The notes: a model not told the origin generated them from the letters alone. A stretch of 64,000 nt of DNA from an uncultured Enterobacteriaceae bacterium (GCA_936920625.1 CAKZHC010000016.1:1-64000), one strand, 5' to 3'. Counted from the first letter of the stretch, positions 8,658-19,384 are shown. Program-made: numbers and translations.

Positions 8658-10622
8658 TTAAACTTTTTCAGGCATCTTCATTCCCTGCTTCTCCTTCAGT
8701 AACCTGCCCACGACACTAGGATCGGCCAGGGTAGAGATATCGCCCAGATTAGCAGAGTCGTCACTGGCAATTTTGCGCAAAATACGGCGCATTATTTTGC
8801 CAGACCGGGTTTTTGGCAGTGAATCGGTCCAGTGCAATACGTCAGGGGTTGCAATTGGGCCAATCTCTTTGCGTACCCAGGCGCGTACTTCATCATAGAG
8901 TTCGGGCCCGGGCTCCTCCCCATGAATGAGTGTGATATAAGCGTAAATCGCCTGGCCTTTAATCGAATGAGGAATACCCACTACTGCTGCTTCGGCAATT
9001 TTCTCATGAGCGACCAGCGCTGATTCAATCTCAGCAGTGCCCAGACGATGGCCTGAAATATTCAGCACATCATCCACTCGTCCGGTTATCCAGTAGTAAC
9101 CTTCTTCATCTCGCTTGGCCCCATCGCCGCTAAAGTAATGACCGGGAAATGAGGAGAAATAAGTTTGCTCAAACCGAAGATGATCACCAAATAATGTCCG
9201 TGCCTGGCCCGGCCAGCTGTCACAAATCACCAAGTTCCCCTCATCAACGCCTTGACGTAGATTTCCCTGATTATCAACCAGAGCTGGCTGAATACCAAAG
9301 AAGGGCAGGCTTGCAGAACCTGCTTTCAGCACGGTTGCTCCGGGAAGCGGGGTGATCATAAAACCCCCGGTCTCCGTCTGCCACCAGGTATCAGAAATCG
9401 GGCAGCGCCCGTTGCCAATAGTATGATAGAACCACTCCCAGGCTTGCGGATTAATAGGCTCTCCCACTGAGCCCAGAATGCGCAATGAGTCGCGGGTAGT
9501 GCCCTCTACTGCTTTGTCTCCTTCGGCCATAAGGGCGCGAATAGCGGTGGGGGCAGTGTAGAGGATGGTTACCTTATGTTTATCCACCACCTCAGCCATA
9601 CGGCTGGATTCTGGCCAATTGGGTACGCCTTCGAACATTACCGTTGTCGCTCCACAGGCCAGCGGGCCATAGAGCAGATAACTGTGGCCAGTGATCCAGC
9701 CGACATCGGCGGTACACCAGAAAATATCCTGCGGCTGATAATCAAAAGCGTACAGGAAGGTTGTTGCGGCATATACCAGATAGCCACCGGTGGTATGCAG
9801 CACCCCCTTGGGCTTGCCTGTTGAACCGGATGTATACAGAATAAACAGAGGATCCTCTGCATTCATAGCAACGGGTTCATGAACATCGCTGTTGTCTGCC
9901 ATCAACTGATCCCAGTAATGATCGCGCTCATGGCACCAGGGGATCTTCTCACCGGTGCGTCGAAAAACTACTGTTTTTTCTACAGTTGTTATCTTTGAAT
10001 TTTGTAACGCCTTATCAACATTCTGTTTAAGCGGAATTTTACGGCCGGCGCGGATACCCTCATCGGCAGTAATGATCAACCGGGCACTGGAATCGATAAT
10101 ACGCCCGGCAATAGCATCAGGGGAAAAACCGCCAAAAATAACCGAGTGAACGGCACCAATTCGTGTGCAGGCCAGCATTGCTATGGCAGCTTCCGGAACC
10201 ATTGGCATATAAATTGCGACAACATCGCCTTTTTTGACCCCAAGTGAGGTGAGTACGTTGGCAAACCGGCATACATCCCGGTGTAGTTCCCGGTAAGTTA
10301 CTATCTTACTCTCATTGGCATCATCCCCCTCCCAGATAATGGCCGGATGATCGCCTGCAACAGGCAGGTGGCGATCCAGGCAGTTGGCGGCTACGTTGAG
10401 TGTGCCATCTTCATACCAGCGTATGCTGATATTACCTAGTTCGAAGGAGGTGTTTTTGACCTTGGTGTAAGGAGTAATCCAGTCTACTATCTTGCCCTGC
10501 TCACCCCAAAACTCGTTGGGATGTTGAATTGAGTGCTGATACATCGACTGATACTGTTCCGAATTTATCTTTGTTGTAGCCGCAATGTTGGCTGGTACAG
10601 GATATTTTTTTATCAGGCTCAT
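8658..10622 (-). CDS. acs: Acetyl-CoA synthetase
   Basis: 654 residues (E. coli Acs 652). It activates acetate with ATP to acetyl-AMP and then acetyl-CoA. The ANL-superfamily motifs are intact: the P-loop-like [32 protein letters not shown], the [12 protein letters not shown] hinge region and the C-terminal [15 protein letters not shown], whose lysine is the catalytic, acetylation-controlled residue. Start ATG at 10622, with TGGAG just upstream. In E. coli the operon continues into yjcH-actP (acetate permease); here the DNA downstream holds the yfaZ-like genes instead, so the operon has been cut to its first gene. The enzyme itself looks functional. Confidence 0.97.
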   Translation of the reverse strand: MSLIKKYPVPANIAATTKINSEQYQSMYQHSIQHPNEFWGEQGKIVDWITPYTKVKNTSFELGNISIRWYEDGTLNVAANCLDRHLPVAGDHPAIIWEGDDANESKIVTYRELHRDVCRFANVLTSLGVKKGDVVAIYMPMVPEAAIAMLACTRIGAVHSVIFGGFSPDAIAGRIIDSSARLIITADEGIRAGRKIPLKQNVDKALQNSKITTVEKTVVFRRTGEKIPWCHERDHYWDQLMADNSDVHEPVAMNAEDPLFILYTSGSTGKPKGVLHTTGGYLVYAATTFLYAFDYQPQDIFWCTADVGWITGHSYLLYGPLACGATTVMFEGVPNWPESSRMAEVVDKHKVTILYTAPTAIRALMAEGDKAVEGTTRDSLRILGSVGEPINPQAWEWFYHTIGNGRCPISDTWWQTETGGFMITPLPGATVLKAGSASLPFFGIQPALVDNQGNLRQGVDEGNLVICDSWPGQARTLFGDHLRFEQTYFSSFPGHYFSGDGAKRDEEGYYWITGRVDDVLNISGHRLGTAEIESALVAHEKIAEAAVVGIPHSIKGQAIYAYITLIHGEEPGPELYDEVRAWVRKEIGPIATPDVLHWTDSLPKTRSGKIMRRILRKIASDDSANLGDISTLADPSVVGRLLKEKQGMKMPEKV

Positions 10623-11182
10623 AGCAGGCTCTCCAAATTTTGAGAATTTATAGTATGTCAGAGCGAGATAAAAGGCGTGCGATAATGGCGCTTTGTGTTG
10701 ATTTTGGGCTTTAGATCACGGACTACATATATAAAATCTGTGTTTTGTCTAAACAGCGTGATTATCTAATTTTTTGACATTATGTGTAAAATTATACTGA
10801 ATTGTTACTTTACCACAGTAAAATAAACTGGGGTAACAGAGTATTTAAATTTTACGTGGTGTGAAATTGCCAGAAAATAATCTGGCTGTTTATCGCGGAT
10901 TACAATTTTTTGAATGGGAACTTTAGCCTGTTCTGAGTGGGAGTGCCTGCTTTCTATACTTCGCAGGTAATTTATGGGCATTTTTTGACGCATCTCATTA
11001 TTATGTGTGGTTCATCAGATTCAACAAATAATTGGCTATACCGCCTCAGTCTCTCTCACTATCCTAAACCAGCATCATCAATCTTCAGCGCACTGACAAA
11101 CTGCGTTGTACTAACTGGGCCTGGCTATCAGGCTGTGATAAGTGAGCCAGAAGCAGTTTGACCAGATCTTACCTGTATGCTG
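10623..11182. other. Long spacer between acs and sbmA, no gene supported
   Basis: About 560 bases. The part next to acs must hold its promoter. Short frames exist on both strands (10805-10993 leftward, 10937-11161 rightward) but lack ribosome sites and family resemblance. No repeat or RNA gene recognised. Confidence 0.4.
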
Positions 11183-12410
11183 TTATCCCACTATCTCCTG
11201 ACTGACAGAGGCGTTACCCAGTGTTTGTTCAAAGCTGCGCAATCGCTTGTAGATAGACATCAGTTCTATGATTGTCGTCCATGAGGTCACCAGAAACTGG
11301 AATGAACTTCGTACCTGGTCAAACACGTTGGTAATCTGTTGCATTAAGCCCAAAGTAATTGCTCCTGCTGCTATGGTAGGGAAAAGCACGACCAGCCCGA
11401 AGATATTGTCTGTTTGCAGGTAGAGATAACGGACAATATTAAAATAGAGATAATGAAAGTAGAGTCGGAAATAGTTAACACGCACATTGGTAAATAGTGC
11501 ACGCAAGGCAACAGGACGGGCACGTGATTCATCATCTTCACCATAAATCAGCTCGTTACGATAAGCTGCCTCGACGCGCTGATTGCGAAAAGCAAGCCCC
11601 GGCAACTTAATTCCTACCGCTGCCAGCAGGACAGTGTCGAATAGCGACCAGAGGATAGCTGCCCACACCAGCCCATAGTGCACTTCACCGACGAGGGGAA
11701 GGCTCTTAACATGGTGGGAGAGCGCCACAAGTACTGGGAAAAAGACAATCAGTGTCATAATGGCATTAATAAAGCCAGCCCCCATACTTTCAAGCGTAGC
11801 TGAAAAACGCATAGTGTCCTCCTGCACACGCTGTGCTGCCCCCTCGATAGTGCGTAGCTGTTGCCAGTAATGGGCATAATAGTTATTCATAGCAGTACGC
11901 CAGCGGAAGGCATAGTGGCTGACAAAAAACACATTAGAAACGCTCACTATCATTGCCACGTTTGCGATGGTAATAAAGTGGAGTGCACCAAGATAAAGCT
12001 CAGAAACCTCGACACTATTGGGGGTGGTGAGTGCCTTCTGAATCAGGTTGTAAAACGGGTTGTACCACTGATTTATCGCCAGGCTGACCTGAACAGAGAA
12101 CCAGGTAATAAAGATAATTAACGCGGAACCTAAAATTGACCAGCGTTGCCACGGATGAGGTGCCAGCAACGACCAGATGGCATAGAAAATTCCCACTACA
12201 CTCCAGTAGTAGAGATAAAACAGCAACATCTCTGGCATAACGAAGCGAATCACGCTGATTGGCAATGGTTTTTCTGCCTGACCGACAGCCCATGAAAGGC
12301 TATACAGCCATTCACGAGCTCCAGTAAACCAGAGCAAAAATGGCCAGTGCAAAGCACAACACAATGCTGCTGAAAAACACCAAAGGTTTAGGAAAAAACG
12401 ATCTGAACAT
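11183..12410 (-). pseudogene. sbmA: SbmA peptide-antibiotic transporter with an N-terminal frameshift
   Basis: SbmA/BacA inner-membrane peptide uptake protein (E. coli 406 residues), which imports microcins, bleomycin and proline-rich peptides using the proton gradient. From about residue 35 the match is continuous: [52 protein letters not shown] and [11 protein letters not shown]. The true N-terminus, [15 protein letters not shown], starts at 12410 in a different frame and meets a TGA at 12312-12314. The main frame is open to an ATG at 12419-12421, which would give an unrelated 30-residue start. The total length is one base over a multiple of three, consistent with a single insertion near 12312-12345. 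Either a pseudogene, a product with an altered first helix, or a base error. Confidence 0.75.
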
Positions 12411-12421
12411 AGACACTCCAT

Positions 12422-13260
12422 TGAAATCAGGACAGGGTAAATAACCGTTTTCAGCTCCGAACCTTACGCGTTCATTTCAGGCGTTATTAGTTAACATCTG
12501 TTGCACTTATCGCTGTTTAACAGCTATAAGATCTGACACCTTCAAGGGCTGACTTGCCATTTCGACACCAGGATCCCCGGAACGGTCAGATTTTTGACCC
12601 GTTATTTTGTTTATGTTTTAGATACATATAAATGTGTCAGTGAATTCTGTCTGCCATCATTACAATATCCGGGTCGGTAGCCATGCTGACTGGTTGAATT
12701 GTGCTGCTTAACGGGCAGACATTATTCTGGCTTTAGCAGGAGGGGCACTGTTCCCGTAATCTGTATAACAGATATCCTGGTTTTACAGTGTAGCTGACTA
12801 TTGACATCAGGTTTGCCCGGCGTAGGTGATAAAATCAATCTGTTGGATAAGAGCTGTTGTTAGCCACTATAGCACCCACAGTTGCACCATCCCTTGCTGA
12901 TATCGTCCGCATATTCATCTCCGGACGTCATTTGTACATTCGTTTTGTACCTGATTTAATCTGGTCTGCTGATATTCAGCATGATTTTTACCGTCATCCA
13001 TTGGCCAGAGTGTTGTGCATACAGCCTTTGGTTTTTAACATCCTGTTCCCCCAATGTTTTTGCTGCAACGGTGACTCCGTTTTTAACTTCTTTCATTTAG
13101 TAATATCTGCTTATTTTTTACAAAAAATGAAAGCCGTGCTAAAGCACTTCACCTGATGAGCGAGCGGATATAAAACACGAAGAAACACCATGAGCATTCT
13201 TCTCAGCATACCCATGAATATCGCAAAAATAAAAAAACACCTTTTCATAAACATCCATTC
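12422..13260. other. Spacer between sbmA and the prophage left end
   Basis: About 840 bases without a recognisable gene. A 99-codon rightward frame at 12857-13156 has no family features or ribosome site. The region ends directly at the left attachment core and would be host DNA that once followed the tRNA 3' end. Confidence 0.4.
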
Positions 13261-13299
13261 CCCCTCCCCGGTTTGAACGGGGGACCAAGCGATTATGAG
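13261..13299. repeat. Left attachment core (attL), displaced tRNA 3' fragment
   Basis: A 39-base exact copy of 36836-36874, beginning CCCCTCCCCGG and ending GATTATGAG. It lies 93 bases from the integrase stop, the usual place for a P2-type att site. The bases left of it (CATCCATTC) do not complete the tRNA acceptor stem or CCA, so this copy cannot encode a tRNA. Confidence 0.9.
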
Positions 13300-13391
13300 A
13301 ATCATAGAGCGGGGTGGTTTTAGCGGGGGGTGGCTGGATGGTTACAGGCTTGTGCGGCTATGCTGGTTGTTGTCGGGCTATATTGGGAAGT

Positions 13392-14481
<1,090 letters not shown>

Positions 14482-14552
14482 GCCGGCCGTCTGCGCTGTG
14501 TTGTTGCCACACCATTAAATCATAACGCACTGATTTCCCTTTCATTATTTTA

Positions 14553-15134
14553 TCATTTTATCGTTAACACCACGCGACCCAGAAGCTTAATATCGTCAGG
14601 AGAGCAGTCAAACGCGATGTCTGCACCACTGATTCGGATTCTTTTGATTGGGATGAGTGTGAGTGTGCGAATGCTTATTTTGCCCTCGATCTGAACCAGC
14701 CATTTATCGTCACAAATTTCGGTAAAGTGTTGTTCGATGATGTACTGCTCATTGCGATCGATGATGCAGAGAGGATTTTGCGGCAGCGGTTTGCCGGACA
14801 AAAAATTCGCCTTATCGAGCATCAGAGTACCGGCCTCGTCAAGCCTGCCATCGGTGATTTTCTGGCGCGGCATCGTAATAATCGCTAACTGCTCATCGTT
14901 CAGCCTTGCGCCACTCCCCGTTGCCAGCCACGCCAGACTGACGCCCGTTTCAGCAACACAGCGGACAGCAATGTCTGCCGGAAAGCCGCCACGTTTGTAA
15001 CGTGAAGAAAGGCTGCTGGCCGCAATATCCAGATGCTGTGCCAGCATAAGCTTTGATGAGAAACCATAAGCTTTGATGACGCGATCTAAAACAGGGCCGC
15101 TGTCTGCATGTGGATCAAATTTGAATGTCAGCAT
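14553..15134 (-). CDS. cI: 186-type CI lysogeny repressor
   Basis: 193 residues, close in length to phage 186 CI (192). The N-terminal DNA-binding domain of the phage CI helix-turn-helix type shows VLDRVIKAYGFSSKLMLAQH and the recognition-helix region IAASSLSSRYKRGGFP, followed by AVRCVAETGVSLAWLATGSG. The C-terminal oligomerisation half ends DDIKLLGRVVLTIK, like 186 CI. It would repress the early promoter facing the Cox-like gene. Start ATG at 15134, preceded by GATGAGGAAAGC. This repressor class is not cleaved by RecA; it is inactivated by a LexA-controlled antirepressor (Tum in 186), relevant to the LexA box at 18792. The gene looks intact. Confidence 0.85.
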   Translation of the reverse strand: MLTFKFDPHADSGPVLDRVIKAYGFSSKLMLAQHLDIAASSLSSRYKRGGFPADIAVRCVAETGVSLAWLATGSGARLNDEQLAIITMPRQKITDGRLDEAGTLMLDKANFLSGKPLPQNPLCIIDRNEQYIIEQHFTEICDDKWLVQIEGKISIRTLTLIPIKRIRISGADIAFDCSPDDIKLLGRVVLTIK

Positions 15135-15272
15135 GCTTTCCTCATCAATTTCTCAAATTGCGATTTTTTTGTTGTAAATTCGCAAAATGCAAATTATTCT
15201 ATCTCCGTAATTTGTATATCGCCAATCAAAAACCGATATAGAACAACGAGTGGAAAAAATGGAGTTTGCCCT
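15135..15272. promoter_or_regulatory. CI/Cox switch region with early promoter
   Basis: AT-rich spacer between divergent cI and the Cox-like gene. A rightward promoter is visible: TTGTAA (15172-15177), 17-base spacer, TATTCT (15195-15200). Overlapping it are inverted elements, CAAATTGCGA on one side and TTCGCAAAATGCAAATT on the other, likely repressor or Cox operators. Confidence 0.6.
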
Positions 15273-15497
15273 ATGCGACCGAATATTACAATCGTAATTC
15301 CAGAGCCGTACCTGCCTTTAGATGAGTATTGCCGCCGTACTGGTACTAATAAAGAGACCGCCCGCAACCTGATAGATTACGGTAAATTACCTATCAAGCC
15401 GAAGGGAAAACAGAAGAAAGGGCTAGTGGAAGTCAACATGGCTGCCCTCACAGTGATGGCATTAAGCGAATGTGATATTTCACTTAATGCGCAATAA
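15273..15497 (+). CDS. Cox/Apl-like excisionase and regulator
   Basis: 74 residues. PLDEYCRRTGTNKETARNLIDYGKLP is a MerR-like winged-helix DNA-binding segment, and GKQKKGLVEVNMAAL is the wing and following strand typical of Cox and Apl proteins of P2/186/HP1 phages. Start ATG at 15273 with GGAG eight bases upstream. The open frame extends 5' to 15108 only by chance. Known role: represses the lysogenic promoter and directs Int to excise. With int out of frame, only the regulatory role could persist. First gene of the rightward early operon. Confidence 0.75.
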   Translation: MRPNITIVIPEPYLPLDEYCRRTGTNKETARNLIDYGKLPIKPKGKQKKGLVEVNMAALTVMALSECDISLNAQ

Positions 15498-15708
15498 CAG
15501 GCGATACAGCGGGGCGCATCTGATTATGCGTGCTTACACGCTATCCGGATGTGCGGCTGCCCGCCCCCCGCAGGCAGCCACAGTCTTTGTGTTTGCGCCC
15601 GCCAGTGGGAGCCCGATGCGCGGACATTCGCTGCCGCAGCTGCACTAGTAAATTTCTGCTGCCGCTGACATCAGGGCAGGAACTGACAGCCTGGCACAAG
15701 GAGGCACC
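15498..15708. other. Early-region spacer, no gene supported
   Basis: About 210 GC-rich bases between the Cox-like gene and the next gene with a strong ribosome site. A CII or B-type gene, present here in some P2/186 relatives, was not recognised. Confidence 0.4.
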
Positions 15709-15915
15709 ATGATCACCTTCGTAACACGACTTCGTCATCACTCTCCCCCGCCGGAGCTACCCTGCCACGGTCACGGCTGGATTGAATTACCCGATGGCCG
15801 GCGCTGGCAACCGGGAACCGGCCAGGTGACCTTTTCCGGCGGGGCCGTTTTCGTCAGCAGGCCGGTGGCACGTCGCCGCTGGTGGTTCCGGCTCATGGGG
15901 CTGCGGGGGGGCTGA
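15709..15915 (+). CDS. Small phage early protein of unknown function
   Basis: 68 residues, rich in Pro, Gly, Arg and Trp (HGWIELPDGRRWQPGTGQ, then RRRWWFRLMGLRGG). An excellent AAGGAGG lies seven bases before the ATG at 15709, and its TGA overlaps the next ATG, so it is a real translated gene in the early operon. I do not recognise the family. The basic Trp-rich C-terminus could bind nucleic acid or membrane, but that is only composition. Confidence 0.55.
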   Translation: MITFVTRLRHHSPPPELPCHGHGWIELPDGRRWQPGTGQVTFSGGAVFVSRPVARRRWWFRLMGLRGG

Positions 15916-16364
15916 TGGCCGACCACGCGTACTGGTTAGCGGTGTGCCGCGCGGCAGTATGCGGGCACCACAGCAGAATGGCCAGGATATGGGACAGACT
16001 GACTCCCTCACGCCGTGGCGTGCTGCTGCACGCCGCCAACATGGAAGCGCGGTTTTGTTACTACCAGTGGCGCGATTTCAGCCAGCGCGAGCTGCATCAG
16101 ATGAAACGCGGCATCACGCGACTGCGGGCACTGGCGGATCTGTTTACCGTCCACAATGCCTGGGATTTCCGGATGTCTGCACCTGTTGCTTCAGGGCAGG
16201 AACAACCGCCATCGCAAGCGGAAAAGGCACTAGTGCCGCAGGTTAGTAAGCTGTTACAACAGCGGGCCGCGCTGCTCCAGCAGTTAAGCACAGCACAATC
16301 AGGCCAGGGATGTGATGATCAAAATACCGATACGGCAGAGCACGGCAGGGCCGTCCGCCGCTGA
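15915..16364 (+). CDS. Phage early protein of unknown function
   Basis: 149 residues, starting at the ATG at 15915 that overlaps the previous stop (CTGATGG). The helical N-terminal half includes RIWDRLTPSRRGVLLHAANMEARFCYYQWRDF cut by charged turns, and a middle segment ELHQMKRGITRLRALADLF. The last third is Gln-rich and looks like low-complexity tail. Similar small helical proteins occur between cox/B and gpA in P2/186 relatives, but I cannot name this one. Coding is supported by coupling and by an uninterrupted frame. Confidence 0.5.
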   Translation: MADHAYWLAVCRAAVCGHHSRMARIWDRLTPSRRGVLLHAANMEARFCYYQWRDFSQRELHQMKRGITRLRALADLFTVHNAWDFRMSAPVASGQEQPPSQAEKALVPQVSKLLQQRAALLQQLSTAQSGQGCDDQNTDTAEHGRAVRR

Positions 16365-16736
16365 TACCGGGCTGCACCGTCTTATCAGGGCCTGCGTGCC
16401 ACCGTGGCATAAGCGGTTTGCAGATTCTGCTTTCAGCCATGTTAAGCGGCTTGCGGATTCTGCTGCCAGACATGTGCAGCCAGCGCAACAGAACGGACAT
16501 TTTTATGACGGCGGCGTGATGAGCGACTGCCAGATGGAGCAGGGCAGAGCCGCAGGGCAGCTTTGTGAAGGACGCATGATGATATGCACAGTTTTGCAGG
16601 TAAACCATTATGTCCGCAACAGCGTGATGGTGCATGCGGGCCTGCCACAGGAAGCCCGCTCCGGCCGGGCAGTGTGTTGTGCAGAGGGCCGGGAAGCCCG
16701 CCCCGGCCGGGCAGTGTGTTCCGGGAAGGGTACGCA
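16365..16736. repeat. Degenerate region with imperfect direct repeats before gpA
   Basis: Two repeat families occur here. A ~33-bp unit (AAGCGGTTTGCAGATTCTGC type) appears at about 16409-16441 and 16444-16476. A 29-bp unit (GGAAGCCCGCTCCGGCCGGG type) appears at 16650-16678 and 16692-16720 with one mismatch. A long frame (16312-16740) crosses the region but has repeat-driven, low-credibility composition and is not called. Confidence 0.6.
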
Positions 16737-18764
16737 ATGAGCATGGAAACGGCATCCGCCGCTTGGGCCTGGCCCTGGAATGCGCCTCTTGCGCCCATCG
16801 ATAACCCGCTGCCATCGCTCTGTGAAATCCGGCAGAAACAGCAGGAAATTGAGGCACTGATGCATGCAGAATCACAGTTGCAGCAGCAGCCCGCCCTGGT
16901 GCGCATGGAGGTGATACGCCGCGCCAACCGGCTTGAGGCTGAACAGGGCGCGGCACGTGCCGGTGCGTTTATTGCCGGCACGTTTGTAAAGCGGATGCTC
17001 CCGCGCCTCGGCCTTGCTCATGCACGCTATCACATCCCCAAAATGAGCGCAGACACGGCACACCTGATGTGGCGCTTTAACCACCTGCCGGATATGTCGC
17101 GGGGCGATATTGCCCTGCTGGCGCAGGATATTGCCAGCTTCATCTGGCTTGAAGCCAGCATCATTAATCAGGAGATGCCGGGCAGCGGGGATTTTGAACT
17201 AGCCCATACCGTATTTATGCGGACCGCAGCTATCACCAGGGCATTTCGCCAGTCCCCCCCTTACTGGAATCAGCTGATTGCCCGCTGTTTCTGCCTTGAC
17301 AAAACAACAGCGGCTATTTCACGAATGACCTCTGATAAATGGTGGACAGAGCGTTTGCGCCGTCATGCAGGCGAGTGGCGCGAACACCTGCACATTGCGC
17401 TGGGTAATGTCAGCAAACGGGCCAGCCCCTGCGTCAGCAAGATAGCAATTTATGAATGGAAAGAGCAGAAGAGGCGCACGCGGGAATTTCTCAAACTGAT
17501 GGAGCTGGAGGACGAAGAGGGCAACCGCATCAGCCTGATTGACAAATATTGGGGGAGTGTGGCCAACCCTGCCATTCGCCGTACGGAGATGATGGTGCGC
17601 ATCCGAGGATTCGAAACTATCTGTAACTCGCTGGGCTACATGGCTGAGTTTTACACCCTGACGGCGCCCTCCAGATTTCATGCCACCACTATTCGGGGCG
17701 ACCGCAACCCTAAATGGGATGGCAGCAGCCCGGCAGATACCCAGCGTTATCTGCGCCAGTTGTGGAGCAAAATCCGCGCCAGACTCCATCGCCAGAACCT
17801 GCGGATTTTTGGTATCCGGGTAACCGAGCCGCATCACGACGGCACTCCGCACTGGCATATGCTGTTTTTTATGCGTCCGGCACAGGCGGAAAAGGTGCGC
17901 GAGACACTGCGCGACTATGCACTGGCAGAAGATAGCAGCGAACTACTCACGTCCTCTGCCCGCCGGGCGCGCTTTCACAGCGAAACAATCGACCCTGAAA
18001 AAGGGTCAGCGACGGGTTATGTAGCGAAGTATATCTCGAAGAACATCGACGGCTACGCGCTGGATGGTGAACGGGATGACGAAAGCGGCAGACCGCTGAA
18101 AGAGGCCGCCATTGCCGCTGCCGCATGGTCCGTACGCTGGCGCATCCGCCAGTTCCAGTTTATTGGCGGCGCCCCGGTGACGGTTTACCGCGAACTGCGG
18201 CGCATGGCCGACTCTGCACGGGCGGCAAAGGCTGGCCTGCAATTTAAAGCGGTGCATGATGCCGCAGACACCGGCGACTGGGCGGGGTACATCCGCGCTC
18301 AGGGCGGTCCTTTTGTCCGTCGCGCGGAGCTGGCAGCCCGTCTCTGGTATGCACCCCGTGCGGAGCGCAATGCATACGGCGAGGATGTGATGCGTATCCG
18401 GGGCGTATTTGCCCCGCTTGCCGCCACCGCGGAACCCGTATTAACGCGGCCGCATACGTGGAAGATTGTCAGAAGGCAGGCCGGAGAGACAGATGTTAGC
18501 GGTGCAAACGCACCGCCTTGGAGTTCTGTCAATAACTGTACGGTGGCTGACCAGCGGTTATCTCATGCCCTAAAAAGCCGGGGTTTTAACGGCAGTGATA
18601 ATGAGATTGCAATATTAAAACGCGGCAGCAGCCTGAATTTTCATGGCGACAGCCGGTTGTTTTTACATCAGGGCAGGCTGGAAGAGATAGCAGGCCAGTC
18701 CGGGACAGAACCATGGCCGGGGTGGCGCCAGCGTGTTGTCTGCAAACCGGTCTGTAGTTATTAG
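16737..18764 (+). CDS. A: gpA-type rolling-circle replication endonuclease
   Basis: 675 residues from the ATG at 16737 (AAGGG upstream; the open frame extends further 5' without family resemblance). It belongs to the P2 gpA family of HUH nucleases, which nick the phage origin and stay covalently bound through tyrosine. The HUH motif is at about residues 366-374 (HHDGTPHWH), and the two catalytic tyrosines four residues apart are Y428 and Y432 (GYVAKYISKN). The preceding region (PSRFHATTIRGDRNPKWDG) and the following IRQFQFIGGAPVTVYRELRR are family hallmarks. Length is slightly below P2 gpA (761). P2 gpA acts mainly in cis, with its origin inside its own gene. Intact. Confidence 0.92.
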   Translation: MSMETASAAWAWPWNAPLAPIDNPLPSLCEIRQKQQEIEALMHAESQLQQQPALVRMEVIRRANRLEAEQGAARAGAFIAGTFVKRMLPRLGLAHARYHIPKMSADTAHLMWRFNHLPDMSRGDIALLAQDIASFIWLEASIINQEMPGSGDFELAHTVFMRTAAITRAFRQSPPYWNQLIARCFCLDKTTAAISRMTSDKWWTERLRRHAGEWREHLHIALGNVSKRASPCVSKIAIYEWKEQKRRTREFLKLMELEDEEGNRISLIDKYWGSVANPAIRRTEMMVRIRGFETICNSLGYMAEFYTLTAPSRFHATTIRGDRNPKWDGSSPADTQRYLRQLWSKIRARLHRQNLRIFGIRVTEPHHDGTPHWHMLFFMRPAQAEKVRETLRDYALAEDSSELLTSSARRARFHSETIDPEKGSATGYVAKYISKNIDGYALDGERDDESGRPLKEAAIAAAAWSVRWRIRQFQFIGGAPVTVYRELRRMADSARAAKAGLQFKAVHDAADTGDWAGYIRAQGGPFVRRAELAARLWYAPRAERNAYGEDVMRIRGVFAPLAATAEPVLTRPHTWKIVRRQAGETDVSGANAPPWSSVNNCTVADQRLSHALKSRGFNGSDNEIAILKRGSSLNFHGDSRLFLHQGRLEEIAGQSGTEPWPGWRQRVVCKPVCSY

Positions 18765-18791
18765 ATATTGTTATATAAGTAAAGTTCTGTA

Positions 18792-18811
18792 TACTGTATA
18801 TAAATACAGCA
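18792..18811. promoter_or_regulatory. LexA (SOS) box
   Basis: TACTGTATATAAATACAGCA contains a perfect CTGT-N8-ACAG LexA core with an AT-rich spacer and near-consensus flanks. It lies 44 bases before the ATG of the 65-residue gene at 18855, in the position where phage 186 has the LexA-controlled promoter for its antirepressor Tum. Confidence 0.85.
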
Positions 18812-18854
18812 TATGGGTATTACAGACACTTGACGTCATTTGGGGGAGGGACCC

Positions 18855-19052
18855 ATGGATATTCTGGTGGCATCAAACGCATTAGAGAAAATTAAACTGT
18901 TAGCTAAATATGGCTGTACGGAAGAGAGTAACTTGAAAGAGCGGCAGATAGCGCTGTTAATGATTTACGAACTGGCAGAACAGGTTAATGAAGATCAGAA
19001 AAACCGGGCAGGCCAGCATGCTGATATTAGCGGTCAATCGCTGGCAGAATGA
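18855..19052 (+). CDS. Small SOS-controlled phage protein, candidate antirepressor
   Basis: 65 residues, mostly helical and acidic (NALEKIKLLAKYGC, LKERQIALLMIYELAEQVNED). Start ATG at 18855 with GGGGGAGGGACCC upstream. The LexA box in front means it should be switched on by DNA damage. By position and regulation it corresponds to the Tum/DinI-like gene of 186-type phages, but the sequence does not let me claim homology; 186 Tum is about twice as long. An antirepressor of CI is therefore an inference from context. It converges on the Ogr-like gene, with a 19-base overlap of the 3' ends. Confidence 0.6.
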   Translation: MDILVASNALEKIKLLAKYGCTEESNLKERQIALLMIYELAEQVNEDQKNRAGQHADISGQSLAE

Positions 19053-19309
19053 GTTTTTAACAGTTCCCGTGCCATTTTTATCTGCTCTTCCGGCGACATC
19101 ATGTCTAACAGTAGTCGTCTGACGTTGCCATTAGTCAGTGCACCTGTGCTAATTGTGTGGGAAAACGTAAAATTCATGACAAATGTGTGCCCACACTCCA
19201 CGTTAGTGCAGGCGCAATAGACATCGGCTATATCGCGGTGTTTGCGGTTGGTCTTGCGGATGATGGCATCAGAACCACACTCCCGGCACTGTACTTTTAA
19301 CACGCGCAT
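19034..19309 (-). CDS. ogr: Ogr/Delta-like zinc-finger activator of late genes
   Basis: 91 residues from the ATG at 19309 (the frame is open further upstream, but the family begins at this MRVLKVQCRECGS). Two Cys pairs, CREC near residues 8-11 and CACTNVEC near 32-39, form the single zinc-binding module of Ogr/Delta activators. These bind upstream of P2-family late promoters and contact the RNA polymerase alpha subunit. The HTFVMNFTFSHTIS segment after the second pair is a family signature. The C-terminal helix is longer than P2 Ogr (72). It presumably drives the tail operon that starts near 19798. Intact. Confidence 0.88.
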   Translation of the reverse strand: MRVLKVQCRECGSDAIIRKTNRKHRDIADVYCACTNVECGHTFVMNFTFSHTISTGALTNGNVRRLLLDMMSPEEQIKMARELLKTHSASD

Positions 19310-19384
19310 ATTTCCGTCCCTCTGATTCAGTGTATCGTATTTTAATCTTTCAGGGTGCATACGGCACTCTCTGTCCGCGGTCAT

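Noticed and set aside
10937..11161. 74-codon frame between acs and sbmA
   Set aside because: No ribosome site or recognisable motif; likely chance.
12857..13156. 99-codon frame left of the prophage
   Set aside because: No ribosome site, no recognisable motif and mixed hydrophobic composition; probably chance.
16312..16740. 142-codon frame before gpA
   Set aside because: It runs through two pairs of direct repeats and its composition follows them; the overlapping gene at 15915 and gpA are better supported.
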